Both the position numbers and the translations under genes were made by a program. A DNA stretch of 64,000 bases, taken from NCBI GenBank assembly GCA_963930645.1, contig OZ005660.1, positions 198,419,427-198,483,426 on the forward strand, given 5' to 3'. Each line of letters starts with the position of its first letter. Positions within the stretch are counted from its first letter, which is position 1. This DNA comes from Salticus scenicus. Lineage: Eukaryota > Arthropoda > Arachnida > Araneae > Salticidae. This document shows positions 56,274 through 64,000 of the stretch, piece after piece. The notes under the pieces are model-generated. The model saw only the letters and a program-made list of their open reading frames with translations, had not been told where the DNA came from and ran no database searches.

Positions 56274-57740
56274 TTAATTGCATATTTCAGAACTGGAAGG
56301 CTTCTCACCAGTATGACTAAGTCGGTGTTTATTGAGATTTGATTTCCTAGAAAAATTCTTATTACATATATCACAGCTGAAAGGCTTCTCTCCAGTATGA
56401 GAAAGTATGTGCGCATTCAAATTAGGTTTCTGAGAAAATGTTTTATTACATATTTCACAACTGAAGGGCTTCTCCCCAGTATGAGTAAGATAGTGTTCAT
56501 TCAGATAAGTTTTTTGTGAAAACTGCTTATTGCATATTTCACAACTGAAAGGCTTCTCACCAGTATGGCTAAGTTTGTGCGCATTCAGCTTAGATTTTTG
56601 AGAAAATGTTTTATTACATATTTCACAACTGAAAGGCTTGTCACCAGAATGACAAAGCTGATGCGCGTTCAGAATAAATTTTTCAGAAAATGTTTTATTG
56701 CATATTTCACAGCAGAAAGGCTTCTCACCAGTATGACTGCGTTTGTGTCTATTGAGTTTAGATTTTTCAGAAAATCTTTTACTGCATATTTCACAACTGA
56801 AAGGCTTCTCACCAGAATGACAGAACTGATGAGCGTTCAAAATAAATTTGTCAGAAAATGTTTTATTGCATATTTCACAGCAGAAAGGCTTCTCACCAGT
56901 ATGACTGCGTTTGTGTCTATTGAGATTAGATATTTGAGAAAATCTTTTATTGCATATTTCACAACTGAAAGGCTTCTTATCAGTATGAACAAATTGATGT
57001 TTATTAAGATCAGATTTTCGTGAAAATTGTTTACTGCATATTTCACAACTGAAAGGCTTCTCACCAGAATGACAAAACTGATGAGCGTTCAAATTAAATT
57101 TTTCAGAAAATGTTTTATTGCATATTTCACAACTAAAAGGTTTCTCACCAGTATGACTGCGTTTGTGTCTATTGAGATCATTTTTTCGAGAAAATCTTCT
57201 ATTGCATATTTCACAACTGAAAGGCTTCTCACCAGTATGACTAAGATAGTGTTTATTCAGAGAAGATTTTTGTGAAAATTGTTTATTGCATATTTCGCAA
57301 CTGAAAGGCTTTTCACCAGTATGACAAAGTATGTGGGCATTCAGAGTAGATTTTTGAGAAAATGTTTTATTACATATTTCACAACTGAAGGGCTTTTCTC
57401 CGGTATGACATAGCTGATGCGTGTTCAGATGGGATTTTTTAGAAAATTCCTTATTGCATATTTTACAACTGAAAGGTTTCTCTCCAGTATGACAAAGTGT
57501 GTGCAGATTGAGACGAGAATTTAGAGACAATTTTTTATTGCTTTTTCTACAACTTAAATGCTTCTCACCTGTATGACTCAGTTGGTGTCTTTTCAGATCA
57601 GTTTTAACAGAATATTGTTTACTGCATATCTCACAGATGAAAGGCTTCTCTTTGGAATGATTAAGTTGGTGCTTAATTAAATTGCATCTTTTAGAAAAAC
57701 ACTTTTTACATATATCACAAATGAAAGGTTTTACATCCAT
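56274..57740 (-). CDS. C2H2 zinc-finger protein, 17 fingers
   Basis: An uninterrupted 488-codon frame with an ATG at 57740 encodes 17 tandem fingers at 28-residue spacing with TGEKPF-type linkers, then a truncated eighteenth (SSSEICN, stop). Fingers are very alike (FSCEICNK.FS.KS.LN.H), showing recent tandem expansion. Helix residues differ (for example STLNAH, NDLNRH, FNLNAH, TYLNEH), as expected if binding specificity is diversifying. Finger 3 has lost its second cysteine (CRKS), and linkers vary (SGEKP, TDKKP, SKEKP). Codons upstream of the ATG still read as a finger tail (KSNLGTHRVFE), so the current start is inside an older array. No KRAB, ZAD, BTB or SCAN domain. Predicted nuclear DNA-binding factor; a silencing role against transposons is only a guess. 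Confidence 0.85.
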   Translation of the reverse strand: MDVKPFICDICKKCFSKRCNLIKHQLNHSKEKPFICEICSKQYSVKTDLKRHQLSHTGEKHLSCRKSNKKLSLNSRLNLHTLCHTGEKPFSCKICNKEFSKKSHLNTHQLCHTGEKPFSCEICNKTFSQKSTLNAHILCHTGEKPFSCEICNKQFSQKSSLNKHYLSHTGEKPFSCEICNRRFSRKNDLNRHKRSHTGEKPFSCEICNKTFSEKFNLNAHQFCHSGEKPFSCEICSKQFSRKSDLNKHQFVHTDKKPFSCEICNKRFSQISNLNRHKRSHTGEKPFCCEICNKTFSDKFILNAHQFCHSGEKPFSCEICSKRFSEKSKLNRHKRSHTGEKPFCCEICNKTFSEKFILNAHQLCHSGDKPFSCEICNKTFSQKSKLNAHKLSHTGEKPFSCEICNKQFSQKTYLNEHYLTHTGEKPFSCEICNKTFSQKPNLNAHILSHTGEKPFSCDICNKNFSRKSNLNKHRLSHTGEKPSSSEICN

Positions 57741-58070
57741 TTCAAAAACACGATGCGTACCTAAATTAGATTTGTAGGATTTTTTTTTTTTGTTTTATGA
57801 AGACTAACTAAAAGCCTTTATGAAAGTATGGATAAGTTAGTGCAAATTTAAATGAGATTTTTAGGAAAATCTCAACTGGAACAGGTTAATACCTATTTAG
57901 ATTTGATTTATCAGAAAAATATTTTTTCCTTGCATATAAAATGAAAAATTTTCCATTATTATGAACTTAGAAATGCCATATTAAATTATAATAACATTCT
58001 TTATTGCTAATTTACAAATAAAGAAATCTAAATTCTGCAACAATGCAAATTATACTTCTTCTTTACACAA
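57741..58070 (-). pseudogene. Degenerate fingers upstream of the zinc-finger start
   Basis: On the minus strand this interval reads, with stops and shifts, KYFSDKSNLNRY (about 57895-57935) and SYKSNLGTHRVFE (57741-57780), remnants of at least two fingers. They connect the leader segment at 58071-58186 to the intact array. A splice acceptor (ctaatttag) just 5' of the ATG is possible. Confidence 0.55.
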
Positions 58071-58186
58071 TTCGCAACTCTAGAGCTCGAATACGTCTCT
58101 GGTAGACAAAAGCCTAAGTTCTTGTGTCGGATGTTTATTGAAAAACCTTTCGACGCATATGCTTTGAGTTATTAAATTAAAAATAA
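58071..58186 (-). repeat. Leader segment shared with the plus-strand zinc-finger locus
   Basis: Reverse complement of 18208-18322 with scattered substitutions. The match ends at GCGAAT, where the plus-strand locus passes directly into an intact finger and this one into decayed fingers. The two arrays are therefore paralogues that diverged after duplication, now about 39 kb apart and in opposite orientation. Confidence 0.75.
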
Positions 58187-59698
58187 TTTTCTAGTAAATA
58201 TTTAAAATTTTGATTCTTATTAACCATCAATAATAGTTATTAATAGGTACTTTATTGCAATTTATGGGGATTTTATTGATTTTGTACTAGCTTCGATTAA
58301 TTTCCAAGAATAAAATATGCCGATCAGTGTAGTGTTGTAAACAATGCATACGTATTTTTAAAATCAATAAAATAAAGATAAATAATCGCATATGGAAAAA
58401 AAAGCTTTTAGATTTTATTGTTATTGTTGTTTAACGATGTCAAATACCGGGATGTATTTAATATATACTTATTTGAGTTTTAATAATAATACTAAAAAAT
58501 GTTATATGATGACCTACTCATACCTGTGACAATTCTCGTTGATTTTGAATTATTGTGTTAAAAGCTTAAAATACTACAAGTTCAATAAAGTTACTTTTTG
58601 AATCGGCAGTGTAATCTGTTGCGAAAAATCGTAAGATGTATGTCAGTAATTAACACAGTAAAATATTATAATCCTGTGCAATAGCATTTGTTTACATATT
58701 CACAATGTAAATACAAACTATGGTACTGGATTGAAAAGTTAAGTCGCCAGATATTCTAGAGCAATATAAAAACCATGTAAACACATATATGAGATATAAT
58801 TTTTCTATTTGTTTTTATGTTACATTCTCACATATATATATATAATAAGACTGAAAATAGATTGTACTAGGTTTTTCATTGAAACTCCAAAGTACTCTGA
58901 AAATGTGTAAATTGTATTGTTTTACATAGCATGTCATATTTCATTTGCAATTTTTATTGTTTAATTAGTATGTAAGGATAAATATTTTCACTTGCATACT
59001 TCCACATTTCAATAAAATTATATTTTTATTTACTTTTTTAGCTTATTACACATAAATATATTCTTTGAAAAAAATTGTGTAATATTGGTTTCATACTTTT
59101 ACAATATTTAAGTTACTTTCTTCAAAATAAAATACACGACCCTTCACTTTTTTCAGCACCACAAATGTTCTTTGTGGTGTACAATATAAATGAATTTGTG
59201 AAATGTGGAAATTCAGTTTTTGTTATGAGTTGAAATTATCTAAATAAAGAGTATGTATGCTGATGAGTTAGGATCCAGTTGGAAAAGCTGTAGTAACTCC
59301 ATCAAGAGTAAACTCTCAGTAGAACTTTGTTGATGGCTGTTAAAATGATTGATTATAATTTTCTGTTAGGAATAAAACAATTTCTTCAGGTTTGTTATTC
59401 AGCGATACTCAAAAATGATTTAAACAAATCAAATTCCTCCCCCCCCTCCCTTTTTTCTTTTTACAGTATTCAAAAAAGAATATTGGTTACGTGAAAGTGT
59501 ATTTTGTGAGATTGTAACTTATTTTTAATTTTGATCCTACAATTTATACTATCACTTGACATGCAACTGATTTTCAATAAGAATTTATTAACTCTAAATG
59601 TAATGAAAGTAAAAATTCTTCAATAATTTTATATTTGAAGTATTTTCTGTATAATATCTGTTATAATTCATATTAAACTATTAACATTATAGGATGTA
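58187..59698. other. AT-rich intergenic stretch
   Basis: No coding block recognised. Small features only: a ~10-bp-arm stem-loop CACCACAAA..TTTGTGGTG near 59157-59180. A promoter for the minus-strand zinc-finger gene could lie here but is not visible. Confidence 0.45.
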
Positions 59699-59969
59699 TG
59701 TTATGTATATTGTGGCAGCACACCACAAAAGACTCTGGATGTGAACTGAACATTTTTCCTCCATGGTCAGTGTTTTCAGACTCATTGTTTCCCAGACTCG
59801 CTTAACTGTGTCTGCCAACCAACCTACCTCGATCGGTAGTTGTGTAAAAATTTGTATGGTATGGTGTGCTAGATGCGAACCTAGCAAAATGTTCGTTAAT
59901 TATAATTAAACCTAAATGTTGTTATAAAAAATCCTTCTGAGTAATTGATTATACCACAATACACGAACA
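59699..59969 (+). mobile_element. Probable 5' LTR of the Ty3/gypsy element
   Basis: Placed by its borders: it begins TGTTATGTATATTGTGGCAG and ends ACGAACA just before G-TGGTGACTTCCGGAC, which resembles a tRNA-complementary primer-binding site starting TGG. About 470 bp of leader separates it from gag. The 3' LTR lies outside the window, so the borders cannot be confirmed by comparison. Confidence 0.4.
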
Positions 59970-60441
59970 GTGGTGACTTCCGGACTCTGGATTATGTTTT
60001 TTTTAACTGTAAATTTTCACGAACAGCGTGACTAGGCCTAACTTGTTACCACACGTGGAATGAGAAATTACGAAAATCGCTGCAACATCTACAGGTAGCA
60101 ATGTCTATGCAATCATCCTTGAACCTTGTTTTTTAGAATGATTTAATTATCGGCGGATATTATTATCCGTATTTTTGTTTCCAGGTATGGTCGTTATAAA
60201 TTTTTTTTTGGTTCCCCATGGCTGTTTCCTTTTCTGATAATTTCATTTTATAAATAATCATTTTCTAAATTACATGCATTATTTTCATTTTATGTTTCTT
60301 AAAAACACAATTAAGTGCATTTCTTAGCTAGTATATATGTTTGAAATTATTTTTATTTATCTCAAATTTGCATTAGTTATAATCATATAGTAATTTTATT
60401 CCCATTCATGTTGATTGTTCATTTATTGTCACAAAATAAAC

Positions 60442-61089
60442 ATGAATACTGATACAGGAATTCTTGCAGTGCAAGCAAAAATGCCTACCTTTTCCAAACA
60501 TAACATAAAGTTATTTTTTGCCCAACTTGATTCTGCATTCATGCTGAATAAAATTACGGATGAGAAGGATAAATTCAATTATTTGGTTAACATTCTTGAC
60601 ATAGAAATTCTTTCCTCTGTTAGTGAATTTATATACGCTCCACCCGCTGAGAACCCATTTACAATCCTCAAAGACAAATTATTAAAATTGTATGAAAGCT
60701 CCATTGCTCAAAATACCAAAGAATTATTGCAAGAGCTTACTCTTGGTGATCAAAAACCTAGTGTCTTACTTAGAAAGATGAAAGAAGTGTCATCTGGGCA
60801 AGTTACTGATGACTTCTTAAAAAATCTTTGGCTACAGCGCCTTCCTAGTAACATTCAGACAGTATTGGCTGTAAGTGGTGATGAGTTAGATAAACTTGCT
60901 ATACTTGCTGATAAAGTGTCCGAACTCAATACCTCTTGTAATGATAATGCAATTGCCGCAATCTCAGACAAAAATGAAATTAAAATTCTGCAGTTGCAAA
61001 TTTCTGAACTTACCAAAAAGCTTGATGAGTTAACTGCATCACATGCTGAAAATCGCTCTCGCTCCCCATATCGTCCCAGAGGTTTCTAG
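60442..61089 (+). CDS. Ty3/gypsy Gag-like protein (5' part)
   Basis: Start chosen at ATG 60442; the open frame extends further up only through a TTG. The 215-residue product has the arthropod gypsy Gag layout: MPTFSKHNIKLFFAQLDSAF near the start (substrate- or capsid-like N-terminus), 'EILSSVSEFIYAPPAENPF', 'ELLQELTLGDQKPSVLLRKM', 'LWLQRLPSNIQTVLAVSGDE' and a C-terminal Ser/Arg-rich stretch. Gag would form the particle that packages element RNA. The frame ends at a TAG (61087), while the continuation of the same protein, including its Cys/His motif, is found in the next frame, indicating a small indel near 61080. Confidence 0.8.
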   Translation: MNTDTGILAVQAKMPTFSKHNIKLFFAQLDSAFMLNKITDEKDKFNYLVNILDIEILSSVSEFIYAPPAENPFTILKDKLLKLYESSIAQNTKELLQELTLGDQKPSVLLRKMKEVSSGQVTDDFLKNLWLQRLPSNIQTVLAVSGDELDKLAILADKVSELNTSCNDNAIAAISDKNEIKILQLQISELTKKLDELTASHAENRSRSPYRPRGF

Positions 61090-61228
61090 AAATCGCAGTC
61101 ATTCCAAAGGCCGTCGACATGACTCGGATATTTGTTATTATCACTCACGATTTGGTTCTCGCGCTCGTAAATGTCAGAAGCCTTGTTCTTTTTCCCAAAC
61201 GGGAAACGACAAGAGTGCATCACAGTAG
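61043..61228 (+). CDS. Gag C-terminal continuation with Cys/His motif
   Basis: In frame +1 relative to the preceding frame, this stretch reads SRNRSHSKGRRHDSD followed by CYYHSRFGSRARKCQKPCSF, the CxxH...C...C variant typical of the end of this Gag type in place of a classical CCHC knuckle. It likely was fused to the upstream Gag before a frame-shifting indel. It ends 'SASQ' then stop. The protease frame overlaps it by about 58 bp in the -1 frame, an arrangement compatible with programmed -1 frameshifting from Gag to Pol. Confidence 0.65.
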   Translation: MLKIALAPHIVPEVSRNRSHSKGRRHDSDICYYHSRFGSRARKCQKPCSFSQTGNDKSASQ

Positions 61229-61929
61229 CGGCATGTGATCGCACACTACCCTCATACCATAGTCGCTTATGTGTTTTTGATCCGGCTACAAAGACAAATT
61301 ACCTAATAGATTCTGGCGCAGATGTTTCTGTAATCCCCAACACATCCAAATCAAATCCATCAACATTTTATCTTTTTGCTGCAAATAATACTAAGATAGC
61401 TACTTATGGACAAAAACTTGTAGAAGTAGAATTAAACCTCAGACGTAGCTTCAAATGGGAATTTACTTTGGCTGATGTTAAGCGTCCTATTATTGGATCC
61501 GATTTTTTGGCTCATTTTGGGTTACTTATTGATCTAAAAAATAACTGTCTCATTGATCCTTTAACAAATTTAACAAGTAGAGGCCAGTTTATCAAAGGCA
61601 TATTTACATCAATAAAAAGTATATCTAATGACTCACAGGTTCGCAAAATCTTAAATCAATTTCCAAATCTTACACGCCCACGCCCTTTTAATGGGAAGAT
61701 TACTCATAATACTTACCATTTTATTGAAACTACTGGACCACCTGTTTTTAGCAAACCGAGAAGGCTGCACCCTGCACAACTCATGGCGGCCAAAAAGGAG
61801 TTTCAGTACATGCTAGAGCAAGGCATTTGCCGACCATCTAAATCCAAATGGGCATCCCTTTACATCTTGTTCGTAAAAGTTCAGGTGATTGGCGCCCTAC
61901 AGGTGATTATAGAGCACTTAATAAAATAA
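61171..61929 (+). CDS. Ty3/gypsy Pol: aspartic protease and start of RT, frameshifted
   Basis: Contains the retropepsin active-site motif TNYLIDSGADVSVIPNTS (catalytic D in DSGAD), the flap region and the 'PIIGSDFLAHFGLLIDLKN' motif of gypsy proteases. The RT N-terminus follows (FSKPRRLHPAQLMAAKKEF, EQGICRPSKSKWAS). Just after that, near 61857, a one-base indel sends the reading to a stop at 61927, while RT continues in another frame from 61848. The listed start is TTG or GTG-like, with no need for its own ATG if translated by frameshifting. Confidence 0.85.
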   Translation: MSEALFFFPNGKRQECITVAACDRTLPSYHSRLCVFDPATKTNYLIDSGADVSVIPNTSKSNPSTFYLFAANNTKIATYGQKLVEVELNLRRSFKWEFTLADVKRPIIGSDFLAHFGLLIDLKNNCLIDPLTNLTSRGQFIKGIFTSIKSISNDSQVRKILNQFPNLTRPRPFNGKITHNTYHFIETTGPPVFSKPRRLHPAQLMAAKKEFQYMLEQGICRPSKSKWASLYILFVKVQVIGALQVIIEHLIK

Positions 61930-62525
61930 CACAACCAGATAAGTACCCTATCCCACATATACAAGATTTCACACACAATCTACACGGCACTAAAATTTTC
62001 TCTAAAATAGATATTGTCAGAGCTTTTCATCATATCCCTGTTAACCCTAGCGACATTCCAAAAACAGCCATTACTACCCCTTTTGGTTTATTTGAATTTG
62101 TTTTTATGCCATTTGGGCTTTCCAACGCTGCTCAAACTTTTCAAAGGCACATTCATGAAGTTTTGTGTGACCTTAATTTTTGTTTCCCATACCTGGATGA
62201 CATTTTAATTGCTAGTAAATCGCAAGCAGAACATGAGCTCCACCTACAGCAAGTATTAAGCCGTCTTGACAAGTATAATTTATCCATCAACTCATCTAAA
62301 TGTATATTTTTCGCTAAAGAAGTACAATTTCTGGGGCACCTTGTTACAGAACATGGGTGTAAACCTCTTCCAGAGAAAGTCGAGGCAATCATAAATTTCC
62401 CTCGGCCAGAGACAGTGAAGCAACTCAGACGTTTCATCGGGGCCATCAACTTCTATAGACGTTTCCTCCCTAATATGGCTTCCACCCAAATGCCGCTAAA
62501 TAGCCTTTTAAAAAACTACACATAG
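61848..62525 (+). CDS. Ty3/gypsy Pol: reverse transcriptase core
   Basis: Reads SSGDWRPTGDYRALNKIT, PHIQDFTHNLHGTKIFSKID (first catalytic Asp in FSKIDIVRAFHH), TTPFGLFEFVFMPFGLSNA and CFPYLDDILIAS, the YxDD box with both catalytic aspartates (YLDD). It goes on to the RT connection (EVQFLGHLVTEHG, RRFIGAINFYRRFLP). It ends at an in-frame TAG (62523-62525) directly before the RNase H region, which continues in the same frame. That stop is a nonsense change relative to a typical gypsy Pol. Confidence 0.9.
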   Translation: MGIPLHLVRKSSGDWRPTGDYRALNKITQPDKYPIPHIQDFTHNLHGTKIFSKIDIVRAFHHIPVNPSDIPKTAITTPFGLFEFVFMPFGLSNAAQTFQRHIHEVLCDLNFCFPYLDDILIASKSQAEHELHLQQVLSRLDKYNLSINSSKCIFFAKEVQFLGHLVTEHGCKPLPEKVEAIINFPRPETVKQLRRFIGAINFYRRFLPNMASTQMPLNSLLKNYT

Positions 62526-64000
62526 AATGACAAGCGACCTGTCTTTTGGACTGACATTACCATAACGGCTTTTGAGGACTCTAAAAAGACATTGTCCGAA
62601 GCCACTCTGTTATGTCACCCTGACCCTAATGCTACCCTAGTGCTACATGTTGATGCGTCAGACACAGCTATTGGTGGAGCCTTACACCAAAACATTGAAG
62701 AATGTCTTCAACCACTTGCCTTCTTTTCTAAGAAACTATCTCCTGCACAACAAAGCTATTCAGCTTATGACAGAGAGCTGTTAGCCATCTACGAGGCAAT
62801 TAAATATTTTAGATATATGGTTGAAGCTAGAGCATTTACAATATTCACAGACCACAAACCTCTGTGTTATGCTTTTGCGCAGAAGCCAGACAAATGTACA
62901 CCTCGACAGCTCCGTCACCTCAATTTCATAGGACAGTTCTCCACAGATATTCGGTATATTAGTGGGCAAGACAATAGCGTTGCAGACGCACTCTCCCGCA
63001 TCAGTTCAATATCCTTTGATCTCAGTTTGAAAACCATGGCTGAGTTACAAAGAGACGATAATGAACTTTGTGACGTATTAAGAAATCCTTCCTCATCGAG
63101 TTTGGTGCTAAAGAAATTTCCTATTGAAAGTGATTCTTCAGTTGAACTTTTCTGTGATACTTCAACTGAGAAAATCAGACCATTTGTTCCCGAAATCATG
63201 CGTCACAAAATTTTTGACAGTTTGCATGGACTTTGCCATCCTGGTGTCAAGGCAACTATGCAGCTAATCAAACAACGTTTCTGTTGGCCTTCTATGCAAT
63301 CTGATATCGCCAAATGGACTCGTTCCTGCATTTCGTGTCAACGCAGCAAGATTCATCGACACACATCTAGCCCTCCTGGACAATTTGCCACACCAACTTC
63401 TCGTTTCGAGCATGTCCACCTGGATCTAGTCGGACCCCTGCCTCCATCAAAGGGATTCCAGTACCTGCTCACCATGGTCGATAGATATACTCGTTGGCCA
63501 GAGGCTATTCCAGTGGCAGACATCACATCAGATACAATTGCTTTCACTTTTTATCGTGAATGGATCTGCAGATTTGGTGTACCACTCCGCATCACCACAG
63601 ATCGTGGACGCCAATTTGATTGTCAGCTATTCCAAAGTTTGGCTAAAATACTTGGATCCCACCACATACGCACAACACCATATCATCCCGCCTCCAATGG
63701 CCTTGCTGAGCGATTTCACAGAACCCTTAAAGCTGCAGTGCGATGCCATGCAACAGCACGCTGGGTAGAAGTTTTACCTACCATTCTTCTTGGGCTTCGA
63801 ACATCCATAAAAGAAGACCTACAAGCCAGCGTGTCTGAATTAGTTTATGGTGACACCTTAAGACTACCAGGCGAATTTTTCTGCACCTCCAGAGACTATG
63901 TGGATCCAGCCACATTTGTTGGTCGACTGAGAGACCACATGTCAACAATTCAACCTGTCCCAACCAACTTGCGCACTGGCCGGTCTATCTTTGTCCATAG
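62526..64000 (+). CDS. Ty3/gypsy Pol: RNase H and integrase, runs off the window
   Basis: Same frame as RT after the TAG, open without a stop to the window end (491 codons). RNase H: LHVDASDTAIGGAL, YSAYDRELLAIYEAI and FTIFTDHKPLCY, with the acidic active-site residues. Integrase: zinc-binding H..H..C..C (LHGLCHPGVKAT ... CISCQRSK) and the catalytic DDE triad in HLDLVGPLPP, ITTDRGRQFD and NGLAERFHRTLKAA. The C-terminal part (RTGRSIFVH) continues beyond 64000. Apart from the breaks upstream it looks well preserved, so the element is not ancient. It has no own start codon, as expected for the rear part of Pol. Confidence 0.9.

Noticed and set aside
62153..63963. Minus-strand frames of 60-98 codons opposite gypsy pol
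   Set aside because: Antisense shadows of a strongly coding plus-strand frame.

Overview
This is a window of an animal nuclear genome, very AT-rich and dominated by transposable elements. Eukaryotic identity rests on split exons with GT-AG borders, C2H2 zinc-finger arrays, Ty3/gypsy and Ty1/copia LTR retrotransposons, tRNA-derived SINEs, Helitron termini and many MITE-like hairpins. The overall style (long homopolymer runs, abundant hAT/MULE/Helitron debris, a domesticated-transposase-like gene of a kind common in arthropods) suggests an arthropod, perhaps a chelicerate such as a spider. That placement is inference; no sequence here fixes the species. Most long open frames on either strand are chance or repeat-derived.

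Layout: 1-832 holds three full copies of a 260-bp satellite. 2752-3253 is a composite inverted repeat with two tRNA-Thr-like sequences head to head. 8342-8575 and 13808-14036 are tRNA-derived SINEs with target-site duplications. 14.5-18.2 kb carries several MITE hairpins. 18.2-19.2 kb holds a C2H2 zinc-finger array that decays at its 3' end. A Tnp2-like transposase pseudogene begins at about 19.46 kb and is split by an 11,398-bp hAT-type insertion (20547-31944, 8-bp target-site duplication). It resumes at 31945-32966. Nested inside the hAT-type insertion is a 3,809-bp almost wholly palindromic element (25149-28957) with a perfect 9-bp target-site duplication, typical of Mutator-like elements.

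33.0-33.5 kb has two adjacent foldback hairpins, and 34.5-38.1 kb has Helitron ends. 38-47 kb is mostly unique AT-rich sequence. It contains the one host-like split gene I could recognise: two exons (42671-42756 and 44477-44583) that join in frame to give the C-terminus of a DUF4806-like protein. 47.9-54.3 kb is a tandem-repeat district: a ~140-bp repeat with a foldback insertion, a 133-bp repeat with a YY1-like motif in each unit, a 1.28-kb segmental tandem duplication, and a young internally deleted copia element inserted in the 133-bp array. 54.5-55.0 kb is another inverted repeat. 56.2-58.2 kb is a second zinc-finger gene on the minus strand whose leader is homologous to that of the first. 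59.7-64.0 kb is a Ty3/gypsy element (LTR, gag, protease, RT, RNase H, integrase) that leaves the window, with several frame breaks.

The genes do not form one pathway. The window is best read as a record of nested transposition, plus two related zinc-finger loci and one DUF4806 gene. No CRISPR array or bacterial operon is present.
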